Source: Pseudomonas laurentiana (GTDB lineage Bacteria > Pseudomonadota > Gammaproteobacteria > Pseudomonadales > Pseudomonadaceae). From it: a stretch of DNA of 64,000 nucleotides. The stretch is taken from contig NZ_BMQU01000019.1 in assembly GCF_014648275.1 (NCBI RefSeq), forward strand, positions 29,603-93,602, in the 5' to 3' direction. Position 1 is the first letter of the stretch, and the number at the start of each line of letters is the position of its first letter. A program made the translations under genes and the position numbers. Below, in pieces: positions 9,322 to 20,291 of this stretch. A model generated the notes under the pieces. It was not told the DNA's origin. It ran no database searches and saw only the letters and a program-made list of their open reading frames with translations.

Positions 9322-9711
9322 TTAGGCGGTGTGGCGAGCGTGAGCCTCTTGACGCCTGATGTTGCCGATCTGGCGCAGGCTCAGGCCGTATTTGTCGGCC
9401 AGCACGCTACGGGACAGGCCGTGCGAGCTTTCCTGTTGAATCTGTTGGTTACGCAGTTGCCGGTTGAAATGGTCGGGTTTGGGAATCTCCAGCGCAGTGC
9501 CCGCGTAGCGTTTGATCAAGGCCTCGAGTTGTTCGCTGGGCAGCACATCGGCCAGCGTTGTGCGGCCCGGATGCTTGGGAATGTACTTGGGCCTGCCGCC
9601 GTAGATGCAGGTCAAGCGGTACGCGCTTTCCAGCCCGACACAGGCGATCAACGCTTGTAGGGAATGAGGCAGTTGCGTGATGTCGATGCGGTTCAGGTCG
9701 CTGAGTTCCAT
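9322..9711 (-). CDS. Mor-family transcription activator (Mu middle-operon regulator type)
   Basis: The 129-aa protein matches the length of phage Mu Mor. The N-terminal dimerisation region contains LPHSLQALIACVGLESAYRL followed by YGGRPKYIPKHP, the Gly-Gly-Arg and Tyr-Ile-Pro signature of Mor/C proteins. The C-terminal region (about residues 99-121, LSRSVLADKYGLSLRQIGNI) fits the helix-turn-helix. The ATG at 9711 is preferred over an in-frame GTG at 9717 because AAGGAA is correctly spaced only from the ATG. No other Mu-like gene is nearby, so it is a solitary regulator, plausibly controlling the DUF2589 genes directly downstream. Confidence 0.78.
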   Translation of the reverse strand: MELSDLNRIDITQLPHSLQALIACVGLESAYRLTCIYGGRPKYIPKHPGRTTLADVLPSEQLEALIKRYAGTALEIPKPDHFNRQLRNQQIQQESSHGLSRSVLADKYGLSLRQIGNIRRQEAHARHTA

Positions 9712-9731
9712 GAGCACTTCCTTGTCAATGG

Positions 9732-9750
9732 GCAGGCCATTCAGGCCTGC
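9732..9750 (-). promoter_or_regulatory. Hairpin just upstream of the mor-like ribosome site
   Basis: GCAGGCC and GGCCTGC form a perfect 7-bp stem around a 5-nt loop, ending about 8 nt before the Shine-Dalgarno sequence of the Mor-type gene. It may be an operator dyad or a translation-controlling hairpin. No protein-binding consensus was recognised. Confidence 0.35.
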
Positions 9751-9771
9751 GTTGTGTATTGGCCATCAACC

Positions 9772-9804
9772 TTCAGCCCGACCGGTACTGCCGTACCGGC
9801 TGAA
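9772..9804. terminator. Candidate terminator hairpin after the frameshifted gene
   Basis: An inner stem CCGGTAC/GTACCGG (9782-9799, loop TGCC) is extended by an outer TTCAG/CTGAA pair. It lies between the 3' end of the broken minus-strand gene and the Mor-type gene. There is no T-run, so intrinsic termination would be weak. Confidence 0.35.
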
Positions 9805-9818
9805 TGCGTTGGTTGGCG

Positions 9819-10471
9819 TCATGGGATGATTCTCGGGCACTGCACGACAAAAGATCTAGGTAGCAAGCGGGTCTCTGCCAGTAGCTGTTCCTGCTTATAT
9901 TCGGTGGGAAAAATGGCGAAGGTATGTGGGTATTCACCAGAGCAGTCGGCGCAAAGCCCCGCTTTTCGGTCAGTCACCACAATGGCAATGCCGCTGCTTG
10001 GGTCTACCAGCGTCAGTCGCAAGGATGGGTGATCAACAAGTTGACTTGAGCCATCAGTGCGGTTTGGCGAGGTAAGGCATTGTCGGGAAAGGACCGCCAG
10101 TCGACCCATAGGCAGATGGCGGTGAGTGGGGTATCACCACGTGCGCCGACGACCTGTGGGGCGAAGTCGCGGCGGTACAGGGCTTGGGTTTTCTTTAGCC
10201 CTTGGGCGCTATCGGCCGAGGTCAATGTGGCTCTCACCAGCGGCGGAATTTCCCTCATGGTGACGGTGAAGGCTTCTTGTGTTTCCGGACTGCCCAGGTG
10301 TCCGGCCTGTCGAGAGCGTTGCCACAACTGCTGCCATTGGCTGTTGCCTGCGCTGTTCGCTAGGCCGGTACCGAGTTGCTTCAGGTGTGAAGGATCGAGG
10401 TCTACGGTTTGCAGTGCTTGAGCCTCAATACAGACCAGCAGGCCGATACTGAGCAGGGAAGGTATGCGCAT
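9819..10471 (-). pseudogene. Exported hypothetical protein split by a frameshift
   Basis: One frame (10471 to 10013) gives about 152 aa beginning MRIPSLLSIGLLVCIEAQALQ, a good signal peptide, and stops soon after NLLITHP. The -1 frame continues without a stop to 9819 with plausible protein sequence (SLRLTLVDPSSGIAI ... DRKAGLCADCSGEYPHTF ... PRSFVVQCPRIIP), including a CADC pair. Joining the frames near 10020 would give about 220 aa. A GGAG lies 8 nt before the ATG at 10471. A lost base in the genome or a sequencing error explains this best; a slippery heptamer is not visible. The family is unrecognised. Alternatively, the short frame alone is the gene. Confidence 0.5.
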
Positions 10472-10620
10472 GAGGGGGGCTCCGCGAGGCGTAAGTGCGT
10501 GAGCGCTCATGTTTGCAAGTTGGCTGGTGGGGCAGAACCGGGAAAATATCCTTGTGATCGGGATGGACGTTGTATGATTCGCGTTTGATTTTTTGTCTCC
10601 AACGCCTCAAGGAAACCCAC

Positions 10621-10809
10621 ATGACTCAAGGCCAACGCCTTAAATACTCCATCCTGCTGTCCCTGCTGGTGTTGGCAACCATGCTGGGGCTGTCTTATCT
10701 GCAGAAAGACGGTGTGATCAGCGAAAAGGTGTTCCAGTACATTGCCATCGGCGTGGCGGTCGTCGTGGTCATCGTCAACGGCATCATGCGCCGCAAGGTC
10801 AAACTCTGA
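10621..10809 (+). CDS. 62-aa two-helix membrane protein
   Basis: The protein MTQGQRLKYSILLSLLVLAT... has two predicted membrane helices (about residues 10-25 and 39-54) joined by a short polar loop (QKDGVISEK), and ends in a basic tail RRKVKL. AAGGA lies about 8 nt before the ATG. The open frame extends further upstream, but without a ribosome site. No family is recognised. A 10-bp stem-loop follows the stop. Confidence 0.7.
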   Translation: MTQGQRLKYSILLSLLVLATMLGLSYLQKDGVISEKVFQYIAIGVAVVVVIVNGIMRRKVKL

Positions 10810-10815
10810 CTCCAG

Positions 10816-10841
10816 GGCGGCCAGCAGTGAAGCTGGCCGCC
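10816..10841. terminator. Stem-loop between convergent genes
   Basis: A perfect 10-bp stem (GGCGGCCAGC / GCTGGCCGCC) with a 6-nt loop sits between the small membrane protein gene and trhP, which converge. It probably acts in both directions, although no strong T-run follows on either side. Confidence 0.5.
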
Positions 10842-10849
10842 ACCGGCCG

Positions 10850-12169
10850 TTACAGGGTCAGGTCACGCAGCAGGAGGCCATACTCCAGGTTCACCTGCTC
10901 GGGAATCGGCAGGTAGACGGTATGGCCGTCGCCAGGGGCAACCTCAATGGGTTGGCCCTGGCGATTGCGCAATTGATGCAGGTCGAAGTGGTAGTTGCCA
11001 CGTGGCGTCATCAGCTCAAGGTGATCGCCAAGGCCAAAGCGGTTTTTCACCTGTACCTCGGCCAGCCCATCGACCCGCTCGCCGGTCAGTTCGCCAACGA
11101 ACTGCTGGCGTTCAGACAGCGAGTTTCCACGTTGGTAGTTCTGGTACTCGTCATGCACGTGGCGGCGCAGAAAACCCTCGGTGTAACCCCGTTGCGCCAG
11201 TGACTCCAGATTGAGCATCAGCGAGCGGTCGAATTCGCGACCTGCCACAGCGTCGTCGATTGCCTGGCGGTAGGCCTGAGTGGTGCGGGCGCAGTAGAAG
11301 TGCGACTTGGTACGGCCCTCGATCTTCAGCGAATGGACGCCCATGTTGGTCAAGCGCCCGACGTGCTGTACCGCGCGCAGGTCCTTGGCGTTCATGATGT
11401 AGGTGCCGTGCTCGTCCTCGAATGCCGGCATTTCCTCGCCAGGACGGTTGCTTTCTTCCAGCAGGAAGACTTCATCAGTGGGCGCACCCAGGCCCAGCGT
11501 CGGTTCGACTTCGCGGACGATCTCGCCAGTAACATTTTCCGTGGCCGGGGTGGCGCTGTACTTCCAGCGGCAGGCATTGGTGCATGAGCCCTGGTTGGCG
11601 TCACGCTTGTTCAGGTACCCGGACAACAGGCAGCGGCCGGAATACGCCATGCACAGTGCGCCGTGAACGAACACCTCCAGTTCCATTTCGGGAACCTGGT
11701 GACGAATTTCCTCGATCTCCTCCAGTGACAACTCGCGGGACAGGATCACCCGGGTCAGGCCCAACCCGCGCCAGAACTCCACGCTGGCCCAGTTCACCGT
11801 GTTGGCCTGTACGGAAAGATGAATCGGCATTTCCGGAAAATGCCGACGAACCAGCATGATCAGGCCCGGATCGGACATGATCAGTGCATCCGGGCCCATG
11901 GCGATCACCGGCTCCAGGTCCTTGAGGAAGGTCTTCAGCTTGGCGTTATGCGGTGCGATGTTGACCACCACATAGAACTGCTTGCCCTGGGCCTGGGCTT
12001 CCTTGATGCCGATGGCCAGATTCTCATGGTCGAATTCGTTGTTGCGTACCCGCAGGCTATAGCGCGGTTGCCCGGCATAGACCGCGTCGGCGCCATAGGC
12101 GAAGGCATAGCGCATGTTCTTGAGGGTGCCGGCAGGGGCAAGTAATTCGGGTTTGGCGAGGCTGGTCAT
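10850..12169 (-). CDS. trhP: tRNA 5-hydroxyuridine synthesis protein TrhP (YegQ, U32 family)
   Basis: This 439-aa protein of the peptidase-U32 family takes part in prephenate-dependent hydroxylation of wobble uridine-34 in tRNA. Sequence signs are the N-terminal PELLAPAGTLKNMRYAFAYG, the U32 signature around EVFVHGALCMAYSGRCLLSG, and the cysteine cluster completed by GSCTNACRW, which binds an Fe-S cluster in the family. Length is close to E. coli YegQ (453 aa). TrhP is preferred over the ubiquinone-pathway U32 proteins UbiU and UbiV because those are shorter (about 300-330 aa). Confidence 0.88.
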   Translation of the reverse strand: MTSLAKPELLAPAGTLKNMRYAFAYGADAVYAGQPRYSLRVRNNEFDHENLAIGIKEAQAQGKQFYVVVNIAPHNAKLKTFLKDLEPVIAMGPDALIMSDPGLIMLVRRHFPEMPIHLSVQANTVNWASVEFWRGLGLTRVILSRELSLEEIEEIRHQVPEMELEVFVHGALCMAYSGRCLLSGYLNKRDANQGSCTNACRWKYSATPATENVTGEIVREVEPTLGLGAPTDEVFLLEESNRPGEEMPAFEDEHGTYIMNAKDLRAVQHVGRLTNMGVHSLKIEGRTKSHFYCARTTQAYRQAIDDAVAGREFDRSLMLNLESLAQRGYTEGFLRRHVHDEYQNYQRGNSLSERQQFVGELTGERVDGLAEVQVKNRFGLGDHLELMTPRGNYHFDLHQLRNRQGQPIEVAPGDGHTVYLPIPEQVNLEYGLLLRDLTL

Positions 12170-12292
12170 GGGAGATCGGGTCGCAGCTGAAAAAGGCGCA
12201 GAGGCTACCTCACTGCGCTGCCGCGTTTATTGATCTATAGCAATGCCATGGTGCGGGGCCACGTATTCGGTGGCCTCGCCGTTGGCACTGTT

Positions 12293-14395
12293 TCAGCGCA
12301 GGCTGTAGGACACGCCAACATAGGCCCCGAAACCCTCGCCGGGTGTGGAGCGGGCGATGTCCTTACCTTGGTCGTTGTAGCCTGGCGTCACGGTGGCGGC
12401 GTACCGTTTGTTGGTCAGGTTGCGCAGGTCCAGCCAGGTTTGCCAGTCGTTTTTCGGCGCGTTGAAGCCGAATGTCGCCCCGAGCAGTGCATAGGCATCG
12501 GTTGGGTAAGAGTTGGCGTAGTCAACCTGTACCTTGGACGCCATCTGCGTATTGAGCCCGGCATAGAAGCCCGTCGGGTGATCGAAGCGCACCTCGGCCT
12601 GGTAGTAATGCATCGGGATGCCGGGCAAGCGGTTGTCACCGAAGACGTCGTCATCCCGGTAGTGGAAATCGCTGAAGGTGTAGGCTTGACGCAACGACAC
12701 CTTGCCGACGGCAGCACGTTCCCAGAGCAGGCTATTGAGGCCGGCTTCGATGCCCTGGTGGATTGTAGGGCTGGCGTTGATTTCGGTAGCCGGATTGCCA
12801 GGCACGGTTTCTACGGCCAGCAACTCATGGCGTACTGCGGCGTAGTACCAGGCCAGGTCCCAACGACCCACTGCCGAGTCGCCACGGGCGCCAAGTTCAA
12901 GGGTGGTAGCGGTCTGATTTTGCAGTTCGACGGGGGTTTTCTGAAGTTTGGCGGCCGGGCCGCTGGCGAAGCGTTCGCTGGCACTCCAGATCAACGCCCA
13001 CGGGTGTGGCGGCTCGACCGAGCGGCTGAGGTTGCCGTAGACCTCCAGTTGCGGGTTGAAGGCGTAACGCAGGCCGATGCGTGGGGCGTAGTCCCAGTCA
13101 TGCTGGCTGACCTTGCCGCCATCGGCAGGGTAGCTGACATCACTTTCCCGGCGGGTGTAGATCAGCGCCAGGCCGGTGGTCAGCCACAGGTCTGGCATCA
13201 GCTCCAACTCGTTGCTGGCGTGCAATACGTTGTCAGAACCCTGATAGCTGAAGTCGCGGGTTTTGGTACCAATCGGGATGCCGACATTCTGACTCTGCTG
13301 GACGCGCACATACTCGGATGCGCCGCTATTGGGCAGATGCTTGGTCGAACGCCAGCCGATCGAAGTGTTGCTCTCGCGGTCGAACAGGGTGTCTCGACGG
13401 AAGTAGTTCAACGTACCACTGACATCGGTGTAGGCCACTTTCAGGCGGTTCAGGCCTTCACGCAGGTCCATCGGGTAGTCGTGATACACCAACCCGGCCT
13501 CCAGGCGTGAATCGTCATCCAGAAAGAAGGTGGTCTTGTTCGCCAGCCAGGTGCTGCCCGGCTGTGGGCGGCTGGCGTCACGGGAGAGGTAGGTTGGGTT
13601 CGCAGCCCGTGGATCATGCTTGATCTGTGCTTTGGTCAGGCGCCCGGCCAGGTCGTTCTCGGTTTCCCGATAACGCAGGTAGAAGCGGGTTTCCAGGTTC
13701 GGGTTGAAGCGGTAGCCGACATTGGCGGCGATGCCTTTGCTGCTGCCGCTGCTGTGATCCTGATAACCGTCGTATGCCGAGTCGGTCGCCGCCACGTAGT
13801 AATCCAGGTCGCCCAGCACCTGGCCGGAACTGATCTGGCGCTTCATGTAGCCGCGGCTGCCGGCTTCATAACGAACTTGCAGGGGCGCTGCGTCATACCC
13901 TGTGTGGGTGATGTAGTCGATGGCCCCGCCCAATGCCAGCGCGCCCTTGTCGAAGCCATTGGCGCCGCGCAGCACTTCGGCGCGGCTCAGCCACAGCGGT
14001 TCGAACAGTTCGTAGGGCGTACCACCGGGGCCAGTCAGTGGCAGGCCGTCGAACAGGGTATACACCCCGGAGCCGTGGCTGCCCGGTGCCCGGTTGATGC
14101 CCGAACCACGAATCGATAATTTGATCCCATCATTACCGGCGGACTGTGCAAATACGCCGGGCTGGTAGGCCAGCACATCCTGGTTGCTGGCAACCCGGCC
14201 TTGCTCGACCTGCTGCATGTCTACCAGATTGGTCCCGCCCGGCACCCGCTGCAGGCGCTCTTTGGCCGACGCCAGTTCGCTCTGTTCCTGTTCCTGAATC
14301 AGCACCTGACCCAGTTCGACAGCGTCGTCGGCCTGGACGGTGGTGGCGCAGACGAACAGCAGTGCCAGTGGAGAGCGTGGGAGGGCGGATCGCAT
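12293..14395 (-). CDS. TonB-dependent outer-membrane receptor
   Basis: The protein has 700 aa. A signal peptide ending near VQA is followed by a short region (about 26-45) where a TonB box would lie, a plug domain (about 50-155, with IKLSIRGSGINRAPGSHGSG and LRGANGFDKGALALGGAI), and a 22-strand barrel with the FxxPRxGxRYxF-type motif (YAPRIGLRYAFNPQLEVYGN). The ligand cannot be read from sequence; siderophore/ferric chelate import is the common role. The start is ATG 14395; TTG at 14401 is possible. The terminal residue is Arg, not the usual aromatic, which is unusual for barrel assembly. No riboswitch is seen upstream. Confidence 0.85.
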   Translation of the reverse strand: MRSALPRSPLALLFVCATTVQADDAVELGQVLIQEQEQSELASAKERLQRVPGGTNLVDMQQVEQGRVASNQDVLAYQPGVFAQSAGNDGIKLSIRGSGINRAPGSHGSGVYTLFDGLPLTGPGGTPYELFEPLWLSRAEVLRGANGFDKGALALGGAIDYITHTGYDAAPLQVRYEAGSRGYMKRQISSGQVLGDLDYYVAATDSAYDGYQDHSSGSSKGIAANVGYRFNPNLETRFYLRYRETENDLAGRLTKAQIKHDPRAANPTYLSRDASRPQPGSTWLANKTTFFLDDDSRLEAGLVYHDYPMDLREGLNRLKVAYTDVSGTLNYFRRDTLFDRESNTSIGWRSTKHLPNSGASEYVRVQQSQNVGIPIGTKTRDFSYQGSDNVLHASNELELMPDLWLTTGLALIYTRRESDVSYPADGGKVSQHDWDYAPRIGLRYAFNPQLEVYGNLSRSVEPPHPWALIWSASERFASGPAAKLQKTPVELQNQTATTLELGARGDSAVGRWDLAWYYAAVRHELLAVETVPGNPATEINASPTIHQGIEAGLNSLLWERAAVGKVSLRQAYTFSDFHYRDDDVFGDNRLPGIPMHYYQAEVRFDHPTGFYAGLNTQMASKVQVDYANSYPTDAYALLGATFGFNAPKNDWQTWLDLRNLTNKRYAATVTPGYNDQGKDIARSTPGEGFGAYVGVSYSLR

Positions 14396-14508
14396 TATCA
14401 AGAATTCCAGGTTATGAGGCGGCTATCTGACGCCGCAACTACCAGACGAAGCACAGTCGAGAAGCTGCACAGGTTGGCTTTGTCGGCGATGGGTATCCGG
14501 AAAACAAA

Positions 14509-14530
14509 ACACCCCGCCGAGGCGGGGTGT
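14509..14530 (-). terminator. Rho-independent terminator of the nuo operon
   Basis: A perfect inverted repeat ACACCCCGCC / GGCGGGGTGT lies 34 nt after the nuoN stop, followed on the minus strand by TTTTGTTTT. It also separates nuo from the TonB receptor gene, which is read in the same direction. Confidence 0.88.
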
Positions 14531-14563
14531 CTGTTGTTACCGAAGCAATTGTTACCTGGGCGA

Positions 14564-16039
14564 TCAACCGATCAGTTGAAACCCGGCGTGTTGGACCATG
14601 TCCAGCAGCGGTTGCGGGTACACGCCCAGCACGAAGGCCAGGATCGCGATGGCCAGCAGCATGACGCCGCCAGTACGCTGTTCCCAGTTCAGCGGAGCAT
14701 CGTGGCGACGCAGGTTTGGCTCGATCAGGTACAGGGTAACCATGACGCGCAGGTAGTAGAACACGCCGATGGCGCTGCCCAGTACCAAGGCGCCAACCAG
14801 CCACCACAGTTGCGATTCGACACCGGTTGCAATGATGTAGAACTTGCCGATGAAGCCTGCGGTCAGCGGGATACCGGCGAGCGACAGCATCATTACGGTC
14901 AGTACGGCGGTCAGGTACGGACGGCGCCAGAACAGGCCGCGGTACTCGTACAGGGCGTCAGCGTCGCGGCCGTTGTACGGCGACGACATCAGGGTGATGA
15001 CACCGAAGGCACCGAGGCTGGTGATCACGTAGGTGACCAGGTACACGCCGATGGCCTCCATCGCCAGGCCCTTGCTGGCCACCAGGGCAATCAGCAGGTA
15101 ACCGAAGTGGGCGATGGACGAGTAACCGAGCAGACGCTTGAGGTTGCTCTGGGTCAGCGCCAACAGGTTACCGATCAGGATCGAGGCGACCGCGATGACC
15201 GACAGTACGGTGGTTAGCACACCGCTGCTGGCAGCCGGCGAGATCAGGAACAGGCGTACGACGACGGCGAATACTGCAACCTTGCTGGCGGTGGCCAGGA
15301 ACGCTGCGACCGGTGCTGGTGCACCTTCGTAAACGTCCGGGGTCCACAGGTGGAACGGTACCAGCGACAGTTTGAATGCCAGGCCAACCAGCATCATGCC
15401 CAGGCCCAGTTGGGCCAGCAGGCTTGGCATGCCAGTGGCTGCCAGTGCCTTGCCAATACCGCTGAAGGTCAGGCTGCCAGCGTCAGCGTAGAGCAGTGCC
15501 ATACCGAACAGCAGGAAGGCAGAGCCTGCGGCCGACAGCACCATGTACTTGATGCCGCCTTCCAGCGAACGCTTGTTGAAGAACGCGTAAGCCACCAGGC
15601 CATAGACCGGTACCGAGAGCAGCTCCAGGCCGATGAACAGGCCAGCCAGGTGCTGTGCACAGACCAGTACCAGGCCACCAAGGGCAGCCATCAGGATCAG
15701 CAGGTACAGTTCTTCACGGTTGCCTGGGTAGCCTTTGCCGCTTTTGCCTTCACCCAGGTAGGCGTGGGCGAGGGTTACGCAAGCCAGGGTGGCGACCAGG
15801 ATCAGCGCCATGTACAGGCAGGCGAAGTTGTCGATGGTCAGCAGCGGGGTGACCGCCAGGGGCGTCACTTTCAAGGTCGGAATAATCGACAGCAGGGCCA
15901 GGTTCAGGCCTACGGTCGACAGCAGGAAGGTTTGCGAGTGATTGCGGCGCCAGGCGATGGCCAGCATCACCACAACAGTGGTGATACTGGTAATCAGCAG
16001 CGGCGCAAGCGCGATAAAGTGTTGAATCGTCAGGTCCAT
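14564..16039 (-). CDS. nuoN: NADH-quinone oxidoreductase subunit N
   Basis: This 491-aa polytopic membrane protein is one of three antiporter-like proton-pumping subunits in the membrane arm of complex I. It has about 14 hydrophobic helices and the Proton_antipo_M region ([20 protein letters not shown], with the key Glu; later [16 protein letters not shown]). The open frame extends 21 codons upstream; the family start MDLTIQHF at 16039 is chosen, just 7 nt after the nuoM stop. It is the last gene of the operon. Confidence 0.95.
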   Translation of the reverse strand: MDLTIQHFIALAPLLITSITTVVVMLAIAWRRNHSQTFLLSTVGLNLALLSIIPTLKVTPLAVTPLLTIDNFACLYMALILVATLACVTLAHAYLGEGKSGKGYPGNREELYLLILMAALGGLVLVCAQHLAGLFIGLELLSVPVYGLVAYAFFNKRSLEGGIKYMVLSAAGSAFLLFGMALLYADAGSLTFSGIGKALAATGMPSLLAQLGLGMMLVGLAFKLSLVPFHLWTPDVYEGAPAPVAAFLATASKVAVFAVVVRLFLISPAASSGVLTTVLSVIAVASILIGNLLALTQSNLKRLLGYSSIAHFGYLLIALVASKGLAMEAIGVYLVTYVITSLGAFGVITLMSSPYNGRDADALYEYRGLFWRRPYLTAVLTVMMLSLAGIPLTAGFIGKFYIIATGVESQLWWLVGALVLGSAIGVFYYLRVMVTLYLIEPNLRRHDAPLNWEQRTGGVMLLAIAILAFVLGVYPQPLLDMVQHAGFQLIG

Positions 16040-16046
16040 AGCGCTC

Positions 16047-17579
16047 TTACCGGGCCGAAGCGAGTTGAGTGAAAGCGGTGCCGAGCCAATGCTGCACACC
16101 ACTCATGGTTGCGGCAGAGGTGTCGAGGAACGGCTGCGGGTAAACGCCCAGCAGGATCAGCAGGCCAGCCAGGCCCAGCACCATGATCATTTCGCGAGTG
16201 TCCATGCCGGCGAGGACTTCATCGGATTTCGCCGGGCCGAAGTAGGCACGGTGAATCATGATCAGCGAGTAGACCGAACCGAAGACCAGGCCGCTGGTCG
16301 CGATCACAGTCACCCATGGCGAGCTGACGAAGCTGCCGATCAGGATCAGGAACTCACCGACGAAGTTACCGGTACCTGGCAGGCCCAGCGATGCGGCGGC
16401 GAAGAACAGGCTGATGGCTGGCAGGTAAGCGATACGGTGCCACAGGCCGCCCATCTGACGCATGTCACGGGTGTGCAGGCGTTCGTACAGTTGGCCACTC
16501 AGGATAAAGAGTGCCGCAGCCGACAGACCGTGTGCGAGCATCTGGATCACCGCGCCTTGCAGGGCTTGCTGGCTGCCGGAGTAGATACCGATCAGCACGA
16601 AGCCCATGTGCGAGACGCTGGAGAACGCGATCAAGCGCTTGATGTCGGTCTGTGCGAAGGCCAGGAACGCACCGTAGAAAATCCCGATCAGACCCAGGGT
16701 CATGGCGATCGGCGCGAATTCCGCCGAGGCATTCGGGAACAGCGGCAGGGCGAAACGCAGCAGGCCGTAGGCAGCGGTTTTCAGCAAGATACCCGCCAGG
16801 TCCACGGAACCAGCGGTAGGTGCCTGGGCGTGAGCGTCAGGCAGCCAGGAGTGGAACGGTACAACCGGCAGTTTCACCGCGAAGGCGATGAAGAAGCCCA
16901 GCATCAGCAGGTACTCGGTACCGGCTGGCAGTTCGGCCTTGAGCAGTGTGCTGTAGTCGAAGGTCAGTACGCCGGTGGTGTTGTAGTTCACCAGTACCAG
17001 GCCCAGGATCGCCACCAACATGATCAGGCCGCTGGCCTGGGTGTAGATGAAGAACTTGGTTGCTGCGTAGATCCGGGTCTTCTTGCCGTCCGCCGAGCTG
17101 TGACCCCAGAGCGCGATGAGGAAATACATCGGCACCAGCATCATTTCCCAGAAGAAGAAGAACAGGAACAGGTCCAGGGCCAGGAACACCCCGACCACGC
17201 CGCCCAGGATCCACATCAGGTTGAGGTGGAAGAAGCCGACGTGGCGCTGGATCTCTTTCCACGAGCAGAGGACCGACAGCACACCGAGCAGGCCGGTGAG
17301 CAAGATCATCAGCAGCGACAGGCCGTCCAGGCCCAGGTGCAGGCTGATGCCGAAGCGCTCGATCCAGAGCACTTTGTATTCGACAGTCCAGGCAGGCTCG
17401 GCACCCGGTGCCGGGGCGAGCGTGTAGTCACCGTGGGCCCACAGCCAGAGGCCGATACCGAGCAACAGGGACATGGTCAGCAGCGCAATCCAGCGTGGCA
17501 GGGTGGCGCCGAAGCGCTCACCCAGCCAGCACAGCAGGCCGCCGATGAAGGGGATCAGGATCAGCCAAGGCAAAATCAT
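16047..17579 (-). CDS. nuoM: NADH-quinone oxidoreductase subunit M
   Basis: This 510-aa antiporter-like proton-pumping subunit lies in the membrane arm. Family features are [20 protein letters not shown] with the conserved Glu, [22 protein letters not shown] with the conserved Lys region preceding it, and ISHMGF-like [12 protein letters not shown]. Length is typical. It lies between nuoL (39-nt gap) and nuoN. Confidence 0.96.
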   Translation of the reverse strand: MILPWLILIPFIGGLLCWLGERFGATLPRWIALLTMSLLLGIGLWLWAHGDYTLAPAPGAEPAWTVEYKVLWIERFGISLHLGLDGLSLLMILLTGLLGVLSVLCSWKEIQRHVGFFHLNLMWILGGVVGVFLALDLFLFFFFWEMMLVPMYFLIALWGHSSADGKKTRIYAATKFFIYTQASGLIMLVAILGLVLVNYNTTGVLTFDYSTLLKAELPAGTEYLLMLGFFIAFAVKLPVVPFHSWLPDAHAQAPTAGSVDLAGILLKTAAYGLLRFALPLFPNASAEFAPIAMTLGLIGIFYGAFLAFAQTDIKRLIAFSSVSHMGFVLIGIYSGSQQALQGAVIQMLAHGLSAAALFILSGQLYERLHTRDMRQMGGLWHRIAYLPAISLFFAAASLGLPGTGNFVGEFLILIGSFVSSPWVTVIATSGLVFGSVYSLIMIHRAYFGPAKSDEVLAGMDTREMIMVLGLAGLLILLGVYPQPFLDTSAATMSGVQHWLGTAFTQLASAR

Positions 17580-17618
17580 GACGGGCTCAATTCCTTTCGC
17601 AAAGTCGCAAGGTTCATA

Positions 17619-19468
<1,850 letters not shown>

Positions 19469-19472
<4 letters not shown>

Positions 19473-19777
19473 CCGCGCATCTCACTGGCTGCATCGATAT
19501 CGAGAGTGTGGAAGCGGCGATACAGCTGCAACAGGATCGCCAGGCCAATACTGGCCTCGGCGGCTGCCAGGCTGATCACCAGGATGAACATGATCTGTCC
19601 ATCCGGCTGCGCCCAACGGCTGCCCGCGACAATGAACGCCAGTGCCGAGGCGTTCATCATGATTTCCAGGCTCATCAGCACGAAAAGAATGTTGCGGCGC
19701 ACCATCAGCCCGACCAGACCGAGGCAGAACAGGATGCCGGCGACGGCCAGGCCATGTTCGAGAGGAATTGCAGGCAT
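19469..19777 (-). CDS. nuoK: NADH-quinone oxidoreductase subunit K
   Basis: This 102-aa, three-helix membrane subunit resembles MrpC. Conserved acidic residues in helices 2 and 3 ([14 protein letters not shown] and [14 protein letters not shown]) form part of the proton path next to NuoN and NuoJ. It lies 4 nt after nuoJ and overlaps nuoL by 4 nt. Confidence 0.96.
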
Positions 19778-19781
19778 GTCG

Positions 19782-20282
19782 TTACTCCTTCGCCTCGTTG
19801 CGGCCGAGATGGAATGCCGTTACCGCTGCGGCGAGCAGCAGCATCGAGGCCAGTTCCACCACCAGCAGGTAAGGGCCGAACAGGCTGATGCCAACGGCCT
19901 TGGCATCGACAGTGGTGTGGCCGATGCCGACACCGCTTTGATTGCCGAACAGCACATAGAGCAGTTCCAGCAGCAGCAGGGCGCCGAGGAACACCGGCCC
20001 CGCCCAGATACCGGGCTTGAGCCAGTCGCGCTCCTGGCGAACCGAAGCCGGCCCCAGGTTGAGCATCATCACCACGAAGACGAACAGCACCATGATGGCG
20101 CCAGCGTAGGCGATCACTTCCAGTACGCCGGCAAACGGCGCGCCGAGGGCGAAGAACGTCATCGCCACCGAGATCAGGGAAATGATCAGGTAGAGCAGGG
20201 CGTGTACCGGGTTGGTGTTGGTGATCACCCGAAGGGTGGACACCACAGCGACACCGGATGCGAAATAGAAAGCGAATTCCAT
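19782..20282 (-). CDS. nuoJ: NADH-quinone oxidoreductase subunit J
   Basis: This 166-aa protein has five hydrophobic helices. The helix-3 segment [20 protein letters not shown], with its pi-bulge region, is characteristic and couples quinone chemistry to proton pumping. The start [10 protein letters not shown] is 9 nt after the nuoI stop. Confidence 0.95.
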   Translation of the reverse strand: MEFAFYFASGVAVVSTLRVITNTNPVHALLYLIISLISVAMTFFALGAPFAGVLEVIAYAGAIMVLFVFVVMMLNLGPASVRQERDWLKPGIWAGPVFLGALLLLELLYVLFGNQSGVGIGHTTVDAKAVGISLFGPYLLVVELASMLLLAAAVTAFHLGRNEAKE

Positions 20283-20291
20283 CTTTCTTCC

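Noticed and set aside
7991-9711. A Mu-like prophage or tailocin cluster around the Mor-type gene
   Set aside because: No transposase, portal, capsid, tail or lysis gene is present on either side; tamB and housekeeping genes flank the cassette.
9990-10030. Programmed -1 frameshift in the exported protein gene
   Set aside because: No slippery heptamer (X-XXY-YYZ) or downstream structure is visible at the overlap; mutation or read error is simpler.
14396-14508. Cobalamin or other riboswitch upstream of the TonB-dependent receptor
   Set aside because: The interval between the nuo terminator and the start codon is only about 110 nt and lacks conserved riboswitch boxes.
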